Assembly: GCA_031370485.1 (NCBI GenBank)
Contig: JANMQK010000074.1
Location: forward strand, 1 to 20,529
Length of the DNA: 20,529 bases
Reading direction: 5' to 3'
From: JANMQK01 sp031370485
GTDB taxonomy: Bacteria; Acidobacteriota; Polarisedimenticolia; Gp22-AA2
Shown here one piece after another: positions 1 through 8,078 of the stretch. A model generated the notes under the pieces. That model was not told the origin of the DNA and made no database searches. It was given only the letters and a program-made list of their open reading frames with translations. Position 1 is the stretch's first letter. Each line of letters starts with the position of its first letter. Made by a program: the position numbers and the translations under genes.

Positions 1-2343
1 GATGACCAGGGACGGGAGGGTCACCGCGGTCCTTATCGACCGTCCGGTCGAGCCCGCGATGGCGATGTCGATCGGCTGGTCGGCCGGACCGCCGTACGGC
101 TGCTCGAACCTCCCCCCCTCGCCCACCTCGACGCTGCGGCCGCCGATCCGGACTTCCGGGGCCACGCGCTCCGGATCAAGAGGAGTCAATCCTCCCCCCT
201 CCTCGGCCTCCCCCTGCACCATCACGCGCCGGTTCTGTGAGCGGCCTTCGGCCGTGTCGTTCGTCGCGATGGGCCGATCCTCGCCGTACCACGCCAGGAC
301 GAACTGCTCCTTGGGCAACCCCTGCCGCTCCACGAGGTACCGGAGCGCGGACTCCGCCCGGGCCTTCGACAGGCCCATGTTGAATGTGTTCGAGCCCATG
401 GAGTCGGTGTGTCCCTCGATCACGATCGTCATCGGCGGATGCTGGCGGATCGCTGCCGCCGCCTGGTCGAGAACGGAGCGCGCTTTCTCGCTCAGCGCGG
501 ACTTGCCGCTGAGGAACGCGTCACCCCGGAGCTGCAGGAGGTCGACACCGGTCCGATCGACACCGAACAGGCGACGCGGGCTGGTCACGGTCGAGCCGTC
601 GGCGCGTACGAGAGTGAGGCGGTAGCCGTAAATATCGCCGGCGACGACCGGGCGCCCGTCATTGCGCGATCCCTCCCAGTCGACCGAGCCTGGCGGAGAG
701 CCCTCTCCATGGAAGGTCTTCAGCACGGCGCCGCCGGGCCCGTCGATCGACAGGGCCCAGGTCCGGAGCCCGTCCGCGCCACGCGTGTCGAGGTCGAAGC
801 GGATGGGCGGCTCGAACCGCGTCCCGCGGACGTGGACGGTCCCGGAGAGCGGCGCGACCTGCAGGAGAACGTCGCCCGCCACCAGCGGCACGTCCGAGCC
901 GTTGATGGCGAGCGACGGCGTCTCGACATCTCCCTTGATCATGACCGGCATGTCGGGCGGATCGGCCCGGACCGCGACCCCGGGCGATGCCGCGGCCTCC
1001 GCCGCGTGCTTCAGGGCCACGCCGAAGTCGGCGGTGATCATGAGTCCGGGAGTCGCCCAGACCACTTTGCTCTCACCGGCGGTGGCGCTCGACCCGGGGT
1101 GCAGGCGCCCGAGATCCAGCTTCACCATCCTGTGCCCCGGCCGGACGGCGGGGAAGTGGTACCGCCCGGACTCATCGGTCAGCGCGTAGGTCCCGTCGTC
1201 GAGCGCCACGAACGCGTCCGGCACGCCGGGCTCGTCCCGGTCCTGCCACCCGTTGCCGTTCCTGTCGTCGAACACCTTGCCGATGATGGTCCCCAGGTCG
1301 AAGACCGGGTCGAGACTCACCTCGACCCGGGCGCTCGCCGTGCCCGATATCAGGCAGGAGGGGCAGAAGTCCCTTGCGACCGCCGTATTCACATACCCGC
1401 CCGGCGAGGCGCCGGATCCAATCACCAGCTGGTAGAGAAGCACCCGGTACCCCGGCTCGCCGGGGTCCGCCACGCCATTGCCGTTCCCGTCCACGAGGGC
1501 CGGCACGGTCCCCGCCAGGAACATGAGGGTGCGCTGCCCCGTGGGTTCCGGGATCGGCGCGCCGTCGAGACGCGCGCTGCCGGACACGTAACGGAAGCCG
1601 GGAGGTGTCGTGTCCTCCACCACGACGCCGGTGACGTCGCGCGTCACGGTGTTGCGGATCTCGACGGCGTAGGTGACCACCTCGCCGACGACCGCCACCT
1701 GCTTGTTGGCCGATTTCCTGAGGTCGAGGACCTTCCCCTGGGTCGGGACCACCTGAACGCGGATGCTGTTGGCGTCGCCGGCATCGCCGTCGGCGTTCCC
1801 CTCGGAGGTCGGCGCCGTCAGGGGGCCGTCTCCGACGATCGACGTGAAGTCTGCGAACCCCGCGGTGCCCGGAGCGTCGGCGGTGAAATGGACCCGGATG
1901 TCCATGAGCGATGTCGTGACCCTGGCCCCGAGCGAAACGGTGATGACATTCCCCAGGATCGAGGCGCAGTACTGCCCCGCAGCGGGTGACGGGCAGGCCG
2001 CGGCCAGGGACGTGCTGCCCGTGTCCACCCCGGTCACGGCAAGGCTCGCGTAGCCGGGGGGCACGGTGATCTCGATGCGACTCACCCCGGCGTCCGAAGG
2101 GCCTATGGTCGGCATGATGTCGTAGATGAAGGCGTTCGCGGCGCTCCCGGTCGTCACCAGGCCCGGGGCGATCTCGGCCAGCGCCGAGCTGACCGCGGTC
2201 GTCGCGAGCGTCAGCGAGACGCTCGCGCGGGCGGGGTCGAGCGGCGTGCCGTTCGACGTGCCCGAGGCGCTGTTCGTGAGCACGGCGCCGCGGGCGACGG
2301 AGACCGCCCCGATAAGGGCCAGCGCCAGACCGGGGAGTCTCAT
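1..2343 (-). CDS. DUF11/SdrD-B/OmpA-domain surface protein, C-terminus cut by window edge
   Basis: This frame is open from an ATG at 2343 to the left edge (781 codons, no stop), so the protein is partial. Residues 1-20 form a Sec signal peptide. Residues about 20-200 are a beta-rich region. Residues 203-345 are a DUF11-like repeat (VLDLRKSANKQVAVVGEVVTYAVE begins at about 205). Residues 349-445 are an SdrD-B-like module with the acidic stretch DDRNGNGWQDRDEPG. Residues 550-595 resemble a FlgD-type Ig fold (DGRPVVAGDIYGYRL). Residues 600-710 are an OmpA C-terminal domain with GHTDSMGSNTFNMGLSKARA and EGRSQNRRV, known in that family to bind peptidoglycan. About 70 further residues follow the OmpA domain, so more domains probably lie beyond the edge. 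The start is one base after the TGA of the upstream gene, which suggests translational coupling. The likely role is anchoring a surface structure to the cell wall or outer membrane. Domain identity is firm; the specific function is unknown. Confidence 0.9.
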   Translation of the reverse strand, partial: MRLPGLALALIGAVSVARGAVLTNSASGTSNGTPLDPARASVSLTLATTAVSSALAEIAPGLVTTGSAANAFIYDIMPTIGPSDAGVSRIEITVPPGYASLAVTGVDTGSTSLAAACPSPAAGQYCASILGNVITVSLGARVTTSLMDIRVHFTADAPGTAGFADFTSIVGDGPLTAPTSEGNADGDAGDANSIRVQVVPTQGKVLDLRKSANKQVAVVGEVVTYAVEIRNTVTRDVTGVVVEDTTPPGFRYVSGSARLDGAPIPEPTGQRTLMFLAGTVPALVDGNGNGVADPGEPGYRVLLYQLVIGSGASPGGYVNTAVARDFCPSCLISGTASARVEVSLDPVFDLGTIIGKVFDDRNGNGWQDRDEPGVPDAFVALDDGTYALTDESGRYHFPAVRPGHRMVKLDLGRLHPGSSATAGESKVVWATPGLMITADFGVALKHAAEAAASPGVAVRADPPDMPVMIKGDVETPSLAINGSDVPLVAGDVLLQVAPLSGTVHVRGTRFEPPIRFDLDTRGADGLRTWALSIDGPGGAVLKTFHGEGSPPGSVDWEGSRNDGRPVVAGDIYGYRLTLVRADGSTVTSPRRLFGVDRTGVDLLQLRGDAFLSGKSALSEKARSVLDQAAAAIRQHPPMTIVIEGHTDSMGSNTFNMGLSKARAESALRYLVERQGLPKEQFVLAWYGEDRPIATNDTAEGRSQNRRVMVQGEAEEGGGLTPLDPERVAPEVRIGGRSVEVGEGGRFEQPYGGPADQPIDIAIAGSTGRSIRTAVTLPSLVI

Positions 2344-2344
2344 C

Positions 2345-2944
2345 TCAGTTCACCCGCACGCGGAAGCGAAGCGCCCCGAGAGACGAAGCGGGCACGCTCA
2401 GCGGGGCATTGGCCTGCCCCGGCGCCGCGCCGACCGTGATCCGATCGGGGCCCGGAGGGCCTCCGGTGTCGGTGATCGAAGCCTGATCGTCGGGGGCGCC
2501 CAGGGCGTCGGTCAGCCCGGTCCAGGCCCCTGCCCAGATAGCGCCATTGCCCGATCCGCTCGCGACCGTGGTCCTCTGGAGCGTCCCGGGAACGTAGGTG
2601 AAGGCGGCCTCGTCGAGGAGGTCTGTGAGCCGCACATCCGGGGCGTCGGCGATTGTGGGGTTGTCGACATGAAGGACGAACCAGATCTCCTGGCCCGGCG
2701 AGACGGCGGCGCCCGCGGGCAGCACGGTCCCCGTCAGGTCCCGCGCCTGCTTCACCAGCGGGAGATCGACGGCAACCAGCGTAAGCCGCGCCTGCCCCGT
2801 TCCATCGCCATACAGCAGGGTGCCGTTGTTGATCCCGCCGACCCCGCCTGTCGCCCGGTTCTCCTCGGCCGACACGGGTGGCGGAATCGCCACGAGCACC
2901 CCCGCCAGCAAGGCGAGGATGGATGTCCTCCTCCACGTTCTCAA
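2345..2944 (-). CDS. Secreted DUF11-like protein, paralogue of the neighbouring surface proteins
   Basis: A 199-residue exported protein. The only well-placed start is TTG at 2944, preceded by AGAGGGA about 7 bases upstream. It opens a clear signal peptide (MRTWRRTSILALLAGVLVAI, then PPPVSA; cleavage near residue 26). The mature N-terminus (ENRATGGVGGI) aligns with that of the next upstream gene (DNTATGDVAGV). Both continue into the same module: LVK near residue 63, a G..V.F.LHVDNP strand around 84-95, a D.L...F.Y..G motif around 108-120, and a C-terminal strand ending FRVRVN. This copy lacks the cysteine pair found in the other two. Its TGA is separated by one base from the ATG of the downstream OmpA-domain gene, so the two are almost certainly co-translated. 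The fold resembles DUF11 or isopeptide-type surface domains. No catalytic motif is visible and the function is unknown. Confidence 0.85.
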   Translation of the reverse strand: MRTWRRTSILALLAGVLVAIPPPVSAEENRATGGVGGINNGTLLYGDGTGQARLTLVAVDLPLVKQARDLTGTVLPAGAAVSPGQEIWFVLHVDNPTIADAPDVRLTDLLDEAAFTYVPGTLQRTTVASGSGNGAIWAGAWTGLTDALGAPDDQASITDTGGPPGPDRITVGAAPGQANAPLSVPASSLGALRFRVRVN

Positions 2945-3049
2945 AGCAGCGTCCCTCTAGTGCCTCACACGTTCACAGACGGACTCATCCCGTCCTCCAT
3001 GGATCGCGAAGCGAATCTGGCGGGGCACACCCCGGGCTCCGGGCGTCAG

Positions 3050-3065
3050 GCTTCCCCAGGGAAGC
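3050..3065. repeat. Perfect 7-bp inverted repeat in the 240-base gap between the two small surface genes
   Basis: GCTTCCC (3050-3056) and GGGAAGC (3059-3065) are perfect inverted arms around two bases; it would fold as six pairs with a four-base loop. It lies between the stop at 3185 and the TTG start at 2944. There is no T run, so it may stabilise RNA or reduce read-through rather than terminate. Confidence 0.35.
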
Positions 3066-3133
3066 GGGCGCTCGGGCGTCGGACGGAGGACCGTGGTCAT
3101 TCCCGTTCCGCGTGATCGCGGACGGTGGCCCGG

Positions 3134-3150
3134 TCCCGCCGTCGGCGGGA
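3134..3150. repeat. Hairpin just downstream of the single-module surface gene
   Basis: TCCCGCCG (3134-3141) and CGGCGGGA (3143-3150) are perfect arms around one base, effectively a seven-pair stem with a three-base loop. It lies about 35 bases past the TAA at 3185 in the direction of transcription. No T run follows, so it is a weak terminator or attenuator candidate. Confidence 0.4.
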
Positions 3151-3184
3151 GCGCGGGGCGACCCGAACATCGGTCTGCCCCGCG

Positions 3185-3778
3185 TTACTGCATCGTCACT
3201 GTGAGGAGCATCGCCCACACCTTGCTCGCGACCAGGTTGAGCTGGCCGTTGGCGACGCTCTGGTTCCCGGCGTCGATCGTCTTCGAGCCGCCGGTGTAGC
3301 TGACGACGTCCGCGTCGACGCCATCCGTCTTGGCCGCCGTGGCGTTGACCGCGGCATAGATGGCGGCTTCTTCCACGCCCGTGCAGGCCACGAGAGCGCA
3401 ATTCGCCACCGTGTTATCCACCTTGATCGTGCCGCCCTGGTAGGCGAAACCGGCGGCAAGGACGTCCTGCGCGCTCACGTCATTGACCGCGAACGCGGTG
3501 TTGTTGTTGATGTAGACGAGGAACTTCACGACCGTGCCGCGGGGCAGGGTGGTGCCGGTCGTGATGGGCGTGCCGCTGCCCAAGAAGGCGCGCTTGACGA
3601 GCGCCAGAACCTGCGTGTTGAGGGTGAAGGTGTTCGAGTCGCCGAGGTCGGGGTCGACTCCGGCGACGTCGCCGGTGGCCGTGTTGTCGGTGGCCCAGAC
3701 GGCGCCGCTAATCCCCAGGCAGATGATGGCTGCCAGGGGAATGAACTTCCGAAGTGCTCTTGCGACTTGAGTGAACAT
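3185..3778 (-). CDS. Secreted single-module surface protein (stand-alone copy of the mosaic protein's C-terminal module)
   Basis: 197 residues. The ATG at 3778 was chosen over an upstream in-frame ATG at 3874 because GGAGG sits 8 bases before it and it begins a signal peptide (residues 1-29, KFIPLAAIICLGISGAVWA). After a short mature N-terminus, residues 58-197 align by eye over their whole length, at roughly half identity, with residues 1077-1213 of the 1213-residue protein upstream. Shared landmarks are VKR, GTPIT, LP(R/K)GT, GFAY, NCA..(A/S)CTG.EE.AI, GNQ, KVWA and the terminal TV.MQ. The two conserved cysteines could form a disulphide. There is no membrane anchor and no catalytic motif. 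It lies 164 bases downstream of the mosaic gene, same strand, probably in one operon. It may be a structural subunit or partner of the mosaic protein; that is inference. Confidence 0.88.
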   Translation of the reverse strand: MFTQVARALRKFIPLAAIICLGISGAVWATDNTATGDVAGVDPDLGDSNTFTLNTQVLALVKRAFLGSGTPITTGTTLPRGTVVKFLVYINNNTAFAVNDVSAQDVLAAGFAYQGGTIKVDNTVANCALVACTGVEEAAIYAAVNATAAKTDGVDADVVSYTGGSKTIDAGNQSVANGQLNLVASKVWAMLLTVTMQ

Positions 3779-3875
3779 GACTCGTTCCTCCGTGGTCTCC
3801 AGGAGACCGAATCCGGGATGAGTCCGGACCGCGTCGGCGGCACGGCTCCGTCCGGCAGAGCGTTTTTCCATCAAG

Positions 3876-3898
3876 GCTCCGGCGGGTCAGGCCGGAGC
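3876..3898. repeat. 8-bp hairpin between the mosaic gene and its paralogous neighbour
   Basis: GCTCCGGC (3876-3883) and GCCGGAGC (3891-3898) are perfect arms around a seven-base loop, 45 bases after the TGA of the mosaic gene. On the transcribed minus strand no T run follows. A processing, stability or partial-termination element that sets the ratio of the two products is possible. Confidence 0.4.
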
Positions 3899-3942
3899 GA
3901 GACTGCGCGTCACCTCCTTGTCGGAATCGTCCGGTTTTCGCG

Positions 3943-6900
3943 TCATTGCATCCGCACGGTGAAGACGACCGCCCAGACCTTCGCCGCGACGATGTCGAGC
4001 TGCAGGTTGCCGACCACCTGGTTCCCCGCGCGCACCGTGGCCCCCACGGCGCTGACGACATCCCCGTCCACGGCGTCCGTTCCGGCAGTGCCCGCCAGGG
4101 CCGCGGCGAGGATGGCGCTCTCCTCGGCGCCCGTGCAGGAGGTCGCGGCGCAGTTCGCCGCGGTGTTCGCATAGCGGAGAGACCCCGCCACATAGGCGAA
4201 ACCCGGGGCGAGAATGTCGCCGAGGCTGACGTCGCTCACGGCGCCGCCCGGGTTGTCGAGGTAGAGGAGGAACCGCACCGGGGTCCCCTTCGGCAGGAGG
4301 GCGCCGTTCGTAATCGGCGTCCCGTCGAGGAGAAATCCCCGCTTGACGATGTTCAAACCGGGTATGGTGGTGACCTGCCCCGAGAACTCGGAGGTGTTCG
4401 CCGAGCCGTCCGTGGCCGTCGCGGTCAGGACGGTCCCGAGACTGACCGCCGGCGGGAGGGGAACGGAGAAGGTGAAGCGGTTCGTTGTGTCCGATCCCTG
4501 TACGATGCCGTTCACGGGGCCCGGGCCGTAGGAGCCGGACCCGGAGTCGGTGTCGGAGGCGCCTCCCTCCGCCGCGCTGAAGAGGATGGTCTTTCCCTCC
4601 CCGAACCCGCTCGGGTCGGGGTCGGCGATGAAGACCTCGACCGTGCTCCCGGGCCGCGCGAAGCCGCGCACAACGAGGTTCGGGCCCGCCACGAGCGCCG
4701 CAACGAGGACCGGGAAATTGAGCAGGCCGTTGCCCCCCGAGTCGCCATCGCCCGAGTCGTTGAGCGTGACGAACGGATTCGTGCCGGCGCTCTGGTTGTC
4801 ACCGGCCGCCAGAAGGTCGATGCCGATCTGGTTCTTTGGGCCGGCACCGGCGCGGTTCAGAATCGTGCCGTTGGCGTAAATCGAATTTCGAGTGATCCGG
4901 TTGCCGCTTCCCGTGGCGACCACCATGACCCCCGCGCCGTAATTCGCGTTGATCACGTTGCGGTCCACGACGTTGCCGGTCCCGTAGAGGCTGACGCCGG
5001 AAGGCTCGACGGCGGCGCCGCCGGCGTCGGGGTCGAGACCGATGCCGTTTCCGGTGATCGTGTTGTTGACGATGGTGTTCGAGCCGCCGGTCGTCTTGGT
5101 GTCGACCCCGGTTCCATCGCCGCCAGCGATCAGGTTCCCCCTCACCGTGGCCGAGCCGCTCGCCGTCTCGATCGCGACCCCGTCCAGGTGGCCGTACCCG
5201 ACGGCGCTTCCCCGGATCTCGTTGTTCTCGACGAGCCAGGTGTTCGAGCCGCTCTTGAGGGCGACACTTGTCCCCGCGCAGAAGCCGATGACATTGTTGC
5301 GGACCGTCCCGGAATCCCCGCCGATCGAGCGGATGCAGTCGCCGCCCGAGCGGGCGGTGCCGCCCGGGTCCGAGAAGCTGGAGGCGGCCGCCCCGATAAC
5401 GTTCTCCTCGACGGTCACGTTGTTCGCTGAGGAGCCCACACGGAGGTTCGCGTGCGCGTCCTGGTCGGGGGAGCCGCCGAAACCGAAGAGGGCGATCCGG
5501 CGCACGGCGGAGTTCGAGGCCGTGAAATCGAGGCCGACGTTCACAACGGCCGTGGACCGGAGATTCTGGATTTCGAGCTCGGGGCGGGCGACCGTTGACA
5601 GCGCCAGCGCGTCGACGCCGACGGTGCCGCCGGCGCCCAGGACGCCCGCATTGTCGTCGCGGACGGTTGTCCCGTCGGCGCTGCTGTAGGCCCGGCCGTC
5701 GATTGTGGTGGAGGCGTCGGCCAGCGCCGGCAGCGCCACCGTGACGCCGACCCGCCACCAGTTTCCGCCGCCCCCGGTGGCGTTCGTGGCCACCGCCGGC
5801 ACGAACCGCATGGCGTTGCCGCCGGCGACCGCGGTGGCGTTCTGGAGAAACTGCCGCAGGGAGCCCTGCACCGTCCGGTTCGCGGTGACGTCGTCATCGG
5901 CGGCGTCGCCGGCCCGCGTGTTCGTCACGATGTTGAAGGAGAAGGCGAAGTGCCCCCCGCTGACGCTCGCCGCGGTGACATCGGCACGGAGGAGGTGCTG
6001 GTAGTTGTTGGACGCCGGGGTCGTTGATGCCGCGAAGTTGTCGGAGGTGCCGGGCGTGCGGCCGCCGAACCTGGGGCCGACATCGAGGGCGAGGGTCGTC
6101 GGGTCGTCTCCCCGTGTCTGCTCGGCCCAGACGTCCCCCTGCGCCGACCCGCCGTTCAGGCCCGCGCTCGCCGTGACCGACTTGGAGTCGGCCGCCACGA
6201 GGTACTTGTTCCCCGATGCCGTCGTCGAGACCTGGAAGGAATAGTTCCCCGAGGCGTCGGTCGTCGTCTGGGACAGGTAGACATCTCCGGTGTCCACGAG
6301 ACCGTTGTCGTTCGCGTCGGTGTAGAGGCGCAGGCCAACCCCCGCGTGCCCCACGGCGTCGCCGAGGCCCGAGTCGCCGTTGACGTCCTCGTAGACGGTG
6401 CCTGAGATCGTGCGGAGCGCCGGAGCGATGTCCAGGTTGCAGTACGCGGGCCGCTGGGACGGGACGAAGATGAAGTTCAGGAACATCCGGCGGCCGTTTA
6501 TCGAGTCGAGGTTCGAGGAGTTGCCGTAGTCGTGGCCACCCAGGTAGTAGACGTTCCCGCCCATGCCGTTAATGAGCTTCGAGGCGGTGGCGGCATAGTG
6601 GGGCGGGGAGGCCCCGACGTTGTCCGCGTGGACGTGGCCGTTGTTCTGCCATGTTGAGCCGACGGAGAACATCCAGTCCTGCTCCGACCCTCCGGGAGCG
6701 GGGTCGAGTGGGCCGATGAACTGGCTGTAGGCCAGGTCGGCATTGGGGTAGGAGAGGACGTTGCCGAGGTTGTCGATGGTGTTTCCGAGGGTGGTCTGGA
6801 ACCGGCCGGCCACGCTGTTTTCGTACGTCTCGGAGGCCCTGCACTGGGCCAGGTAGTTCGCGCCGCCCAGGACGAAGGCCTTGACGTTCGGCACGCCCAG

Positions 6901-7584
6901 GGTGACCGTCGTGTGCGGCTCGGAGTGGCTCGTGTAGCAGGAGGTGGCGCTGAGGGTGGCCGGGTCGACGACCGTGTAGTTGGTGGCCGGGATCCCCGCT
7001 TGCGTGAAGATGTTGGTGTGGATGGCCGTGTTGACGTTGCTGACGGCGATGAGCGGCTTGTGCGTCAGGTCGTAGCGCACATCCACGACCGCGCCGGCCG
7101 TTGTCTCGTACACCGCAACACTGTTCCCGAACGCTGCGATGAGCGGCTTGGCCAGCACGGCATAGTCGCCGTGCACGATGCACGGGCCCCCGGCGAAGTT
7201 CAACGAGGCGGCCGCGACGACGGTGGGATAGATGCGCTGTGCGGTGGCGGTGAAATCGGTCGCGTCCTTGCCCTTGCCAGCCTTGATGGCCCATTTGAGC
7301 GGTATTCCGTTCTGCAACAGATGGTTCACAAGCCCGTAGGCTTTCAGATTGAAAGGCGCGACGACCGCCTGCAGCGTGGTGTCCATCGGGATCACCAGGG
7401 AGCCCGCCGGGATCGTCTCGAGATGCGCCGGAGGCCCGGGCAGGTCGTCTCCGGGGACGTAGGTTGCGGAGCTCGCCGGGACGGCCACCGACAGGAGCGT
7501 CAAAAGAAGCGCCAGCCTCGAGGCGGGGAGCCGGTGTCGTCTCACGGTCATCTGATTACTCCGGTCCCGGTCGCCATCGCTCAT
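3943..7584 (-). CDS. Large mosaic exported protein: GATase-like + SdrD-B-like + beta-helix + C-terminal module
   Basis: 1213 residues. The signal peptide is about residues 12-40 (LALLLTLLSVAVPASSA). Two starts are plausible: ATG at 7584 (AGGAG, 6 bases) and ATG at 7551 (GGAG, 7 bases); the second gives a more compact signal peptide. Residues 55-380 look like a class-I-glutamine-amidotransferase/ThuA-like fold (IPMDTTLQ at 65-72; LGGANYLAQCRASETY around 239-254; YYLGGHDYG at 347-354), but catalytic competence cannot be judged. Residues 392-480 are SdrD-B-like (ISGTVYEDVNGD; DANDNGLVDTGD). Residues 565-600 resemble a CSLREL-type lead-in (TVQGSLRQFLQNA). Residues 665-910 are a right-handed beta-helix of NosD/pectate-lyase type with repeated V..N.I/N.ITGN rungs. 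Residues 960-1070 are a beta-sandwich, and 1077-1213 is the module shared with the next gene. The role is probably adhesin or matrix protein, with the N-terminal domain possibly sensing or hydrolytic. Confidence 0.9.
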   Translation of the reverse strand: MSDGDRDRSNQMTVRRHRLPASRLALLLTLLSVAVPASSATYVPGDDLPGPPAHLETIPAGSLVIPMDTTLQAVVAPFNLKAYGLVNHLLQNGIPLKWAIKAGKGKDATDFTATAQRIYPTVVAAASLNFAGGPCIVHGDYAVLAKPLIAAFGNSVAVYETTAGAVVDVRYDLTHKPLIAVSNVNTAIHTNIFTQAGIPATNYTVVDPATLSATSCYTSHSEPHTTVTLGVPNVKAFVLGGANYLAQCRASETYENSVAGRFQTTLGNTIDNLGNVLSYPNADLAYSQFIGPLDPAPGGSEQDWMFSVGSTWQNNGHVHADNVGASPPHYAATASKLINGMGGNVYYLGGHDYGNSSNLDSINGRRMFLNFIFVPSQRPAYCNLDIAPALRTISGTVYEDVNGDSGLGDAVGHAGVGLRLYTDANDNGLVDTGDVYLSQTTTDASGNYSFQVSTTASGNKYLVAADSKSVTASAGLNGGSAQGDVWAEQTRGDDPTTLALDVGPRFGGRTPGTSDNFAASTTPASNNYQHLLRADVTAASVSGGHFAFSFNIVTNTRAGDAADDDVTANRTVQGSLRQFLQNATAVAGGNAMRFVPAVATNATGGGGNWWRVGVTVALPALADASTTIDGRAYSSADGTTVRDDNAGVLGAGGTVGVDALALSTVARPELEIQNLRSTAVVNVGLDFTASNSAVRRIALFGFGGSPDQDAHANLRVGSSANNVTVEENVIGAAASSFSDPGGTARSGGDCIRSIGGDSGTVRNNVIGFCAGTSVALKSGSNTWLVENNEIRGSAVGYGHLDGVAIETASGSATVRGNLIAGGDGTGVDTKTTGGSNTIVNNTITGNGIGLDPDAGGAAVEPSGVSLYGTGNVVDRNVINANYGAGVMVVATGSGNRITRNSIYANGTILNRAGAGPKNQIGIDLLAAGDNQSAGTNPFVTLNDSGDGDSGGNGLLNFPVLVAALVAGPNLVVRGFARPGSTVEVFIADPDPSGFGEGKTILFSAAEGGASDTDSGSGSYGPGPVNGIVQGSDTTNRFTFSVPLPPAVSLGTVLTATATDGSANTSEFSGQVTTIPGLNIVKRGFLLDGTPITNGALLPKGTPVRFLLYLDNPGGAVSDVSLGDILAPGFAYVAGSLRYANTAANCAATSCTGAEESAILAAALAGTAGTDAVDGDVVSAVGATVRAGNQVVGNLQLDIVAAKVWAVVFTVRMQ

Positions 7585-7611
7585 GCCTTACTCCTGCCTC
7601 AACGCGCGCAT

Positions 7612-7632
7612 GACCGCGCCATCCGCGCGGTC
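7612..7632. repeat. GC-rich hairpin in the leader of the mosaic surface gene
   Basis: GACCGCGC (7612-7619) and GCGCGGTC (7625-7632) are perfect arms around CATCC. Alternating CG runs on both sides (7603-7609 and 7636-7642) could extend it. It lies 20-50 bases upstream of the ribosome binding site for ATG 7584, so it would be in the 5' leader of the surface-cluster transcript. Confidence 0.45.
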
Positions 7633-7700
7633 GCTCGCGCGCACACAGAGCCGCGCCATCGACGGACGTCGCCCGTTCGATGCTCGGCCCTAGGGGCTTC

Positions 7701-7728
7701 AATCTAGTTGCGTGGAAGCAAAGGGCAA
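7701..7728 (-). promoter_or_regulatory. Candidate promoter for the surface-protein cluster
   Basis: On the minus strand TTGCCC (7728-7723) is followed after 16 bases by TAGATT (7706-7701), each matching four of six consensus bases. Transcription would start about 110 bases before ATG 7584, placing the GC-rich hairpin in the leader. Moderate match only. Confidence 0.33.
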
Positions 7729-8026
7729 TGAACCGAGAGACTTATGCAATCACAAATGAGCGGATGCACGACAGGACGTGTCACTTGCATTTTCGTACCG
7801 CGGCAATGGCGGCGGCAGGAAATCCTTATGGGGGGCCTCCTGGATAGCGGCCTCGTGGGCCTGTCCCGGGACGACAGGGCGTTTGTCTACAGCTACCGGA
7901 GGATCCTGGGGACACTTTACCTCGTCGAAGATCCCCGCCATCGAGTCCCCGGCTGGCACCGTTGCGCCGCGGAATGTGCGGTCCCGATCCTCTTGCATAC
8001 GAATGTGTTGCCGGCGATCGCACCTG

Positions 8027-8055
8027 TTGTGCAGGCCCGCCGCCGGACCTATATT
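8027..8055 (+). promoter_or_regulatory. Candidate promoter for the hybrid sensor kinase
   Basis: TATATT at 8050-8055 matches five of six -10 bases. It is preceded after 17 bases by a weak -35, TTGTGC (8027-8032). It lies 23 bases before ATG 8079, giving a very short leader that includes the AGGGGA ribosome binding site. Confidence 0.42.
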
Positions 8056-8078
8056 CGCCCGGTCACAGGGGAACGATC

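Larger units (their letters stand above)
7585..8078. other. Divergent intergenic region between the surface cluster and the sensor kinase
   Basis: 494 bases with no convincing gene; the open frames here have neither family resemblance nor good starts. It holds a GC-rich hairpin close to the mosaic gene, candidate promoters on both strands, and a palindrome GTCCCGGGAC (7863-7872) nested between CCTGTC (7860-7865) and GACAGG (7873-7878), which could be an operator. The kinase and the surface cluster could share regulation from here, but that is inference. Confidence 0.6.

Noticed and set aside
409..1989. Long plus-strand open frame (526 codons)
   Set aside because: Exact antisense register of the DUF11/OmpA gene; the translation is low-complexity Arg/Asp/Gly with no domain.
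3946..5430. Long plus-strand open frame (494 codons)
   Set aside because: Antisense shadow of the mosaic surface protein, a high-GC codon-bias artefact.
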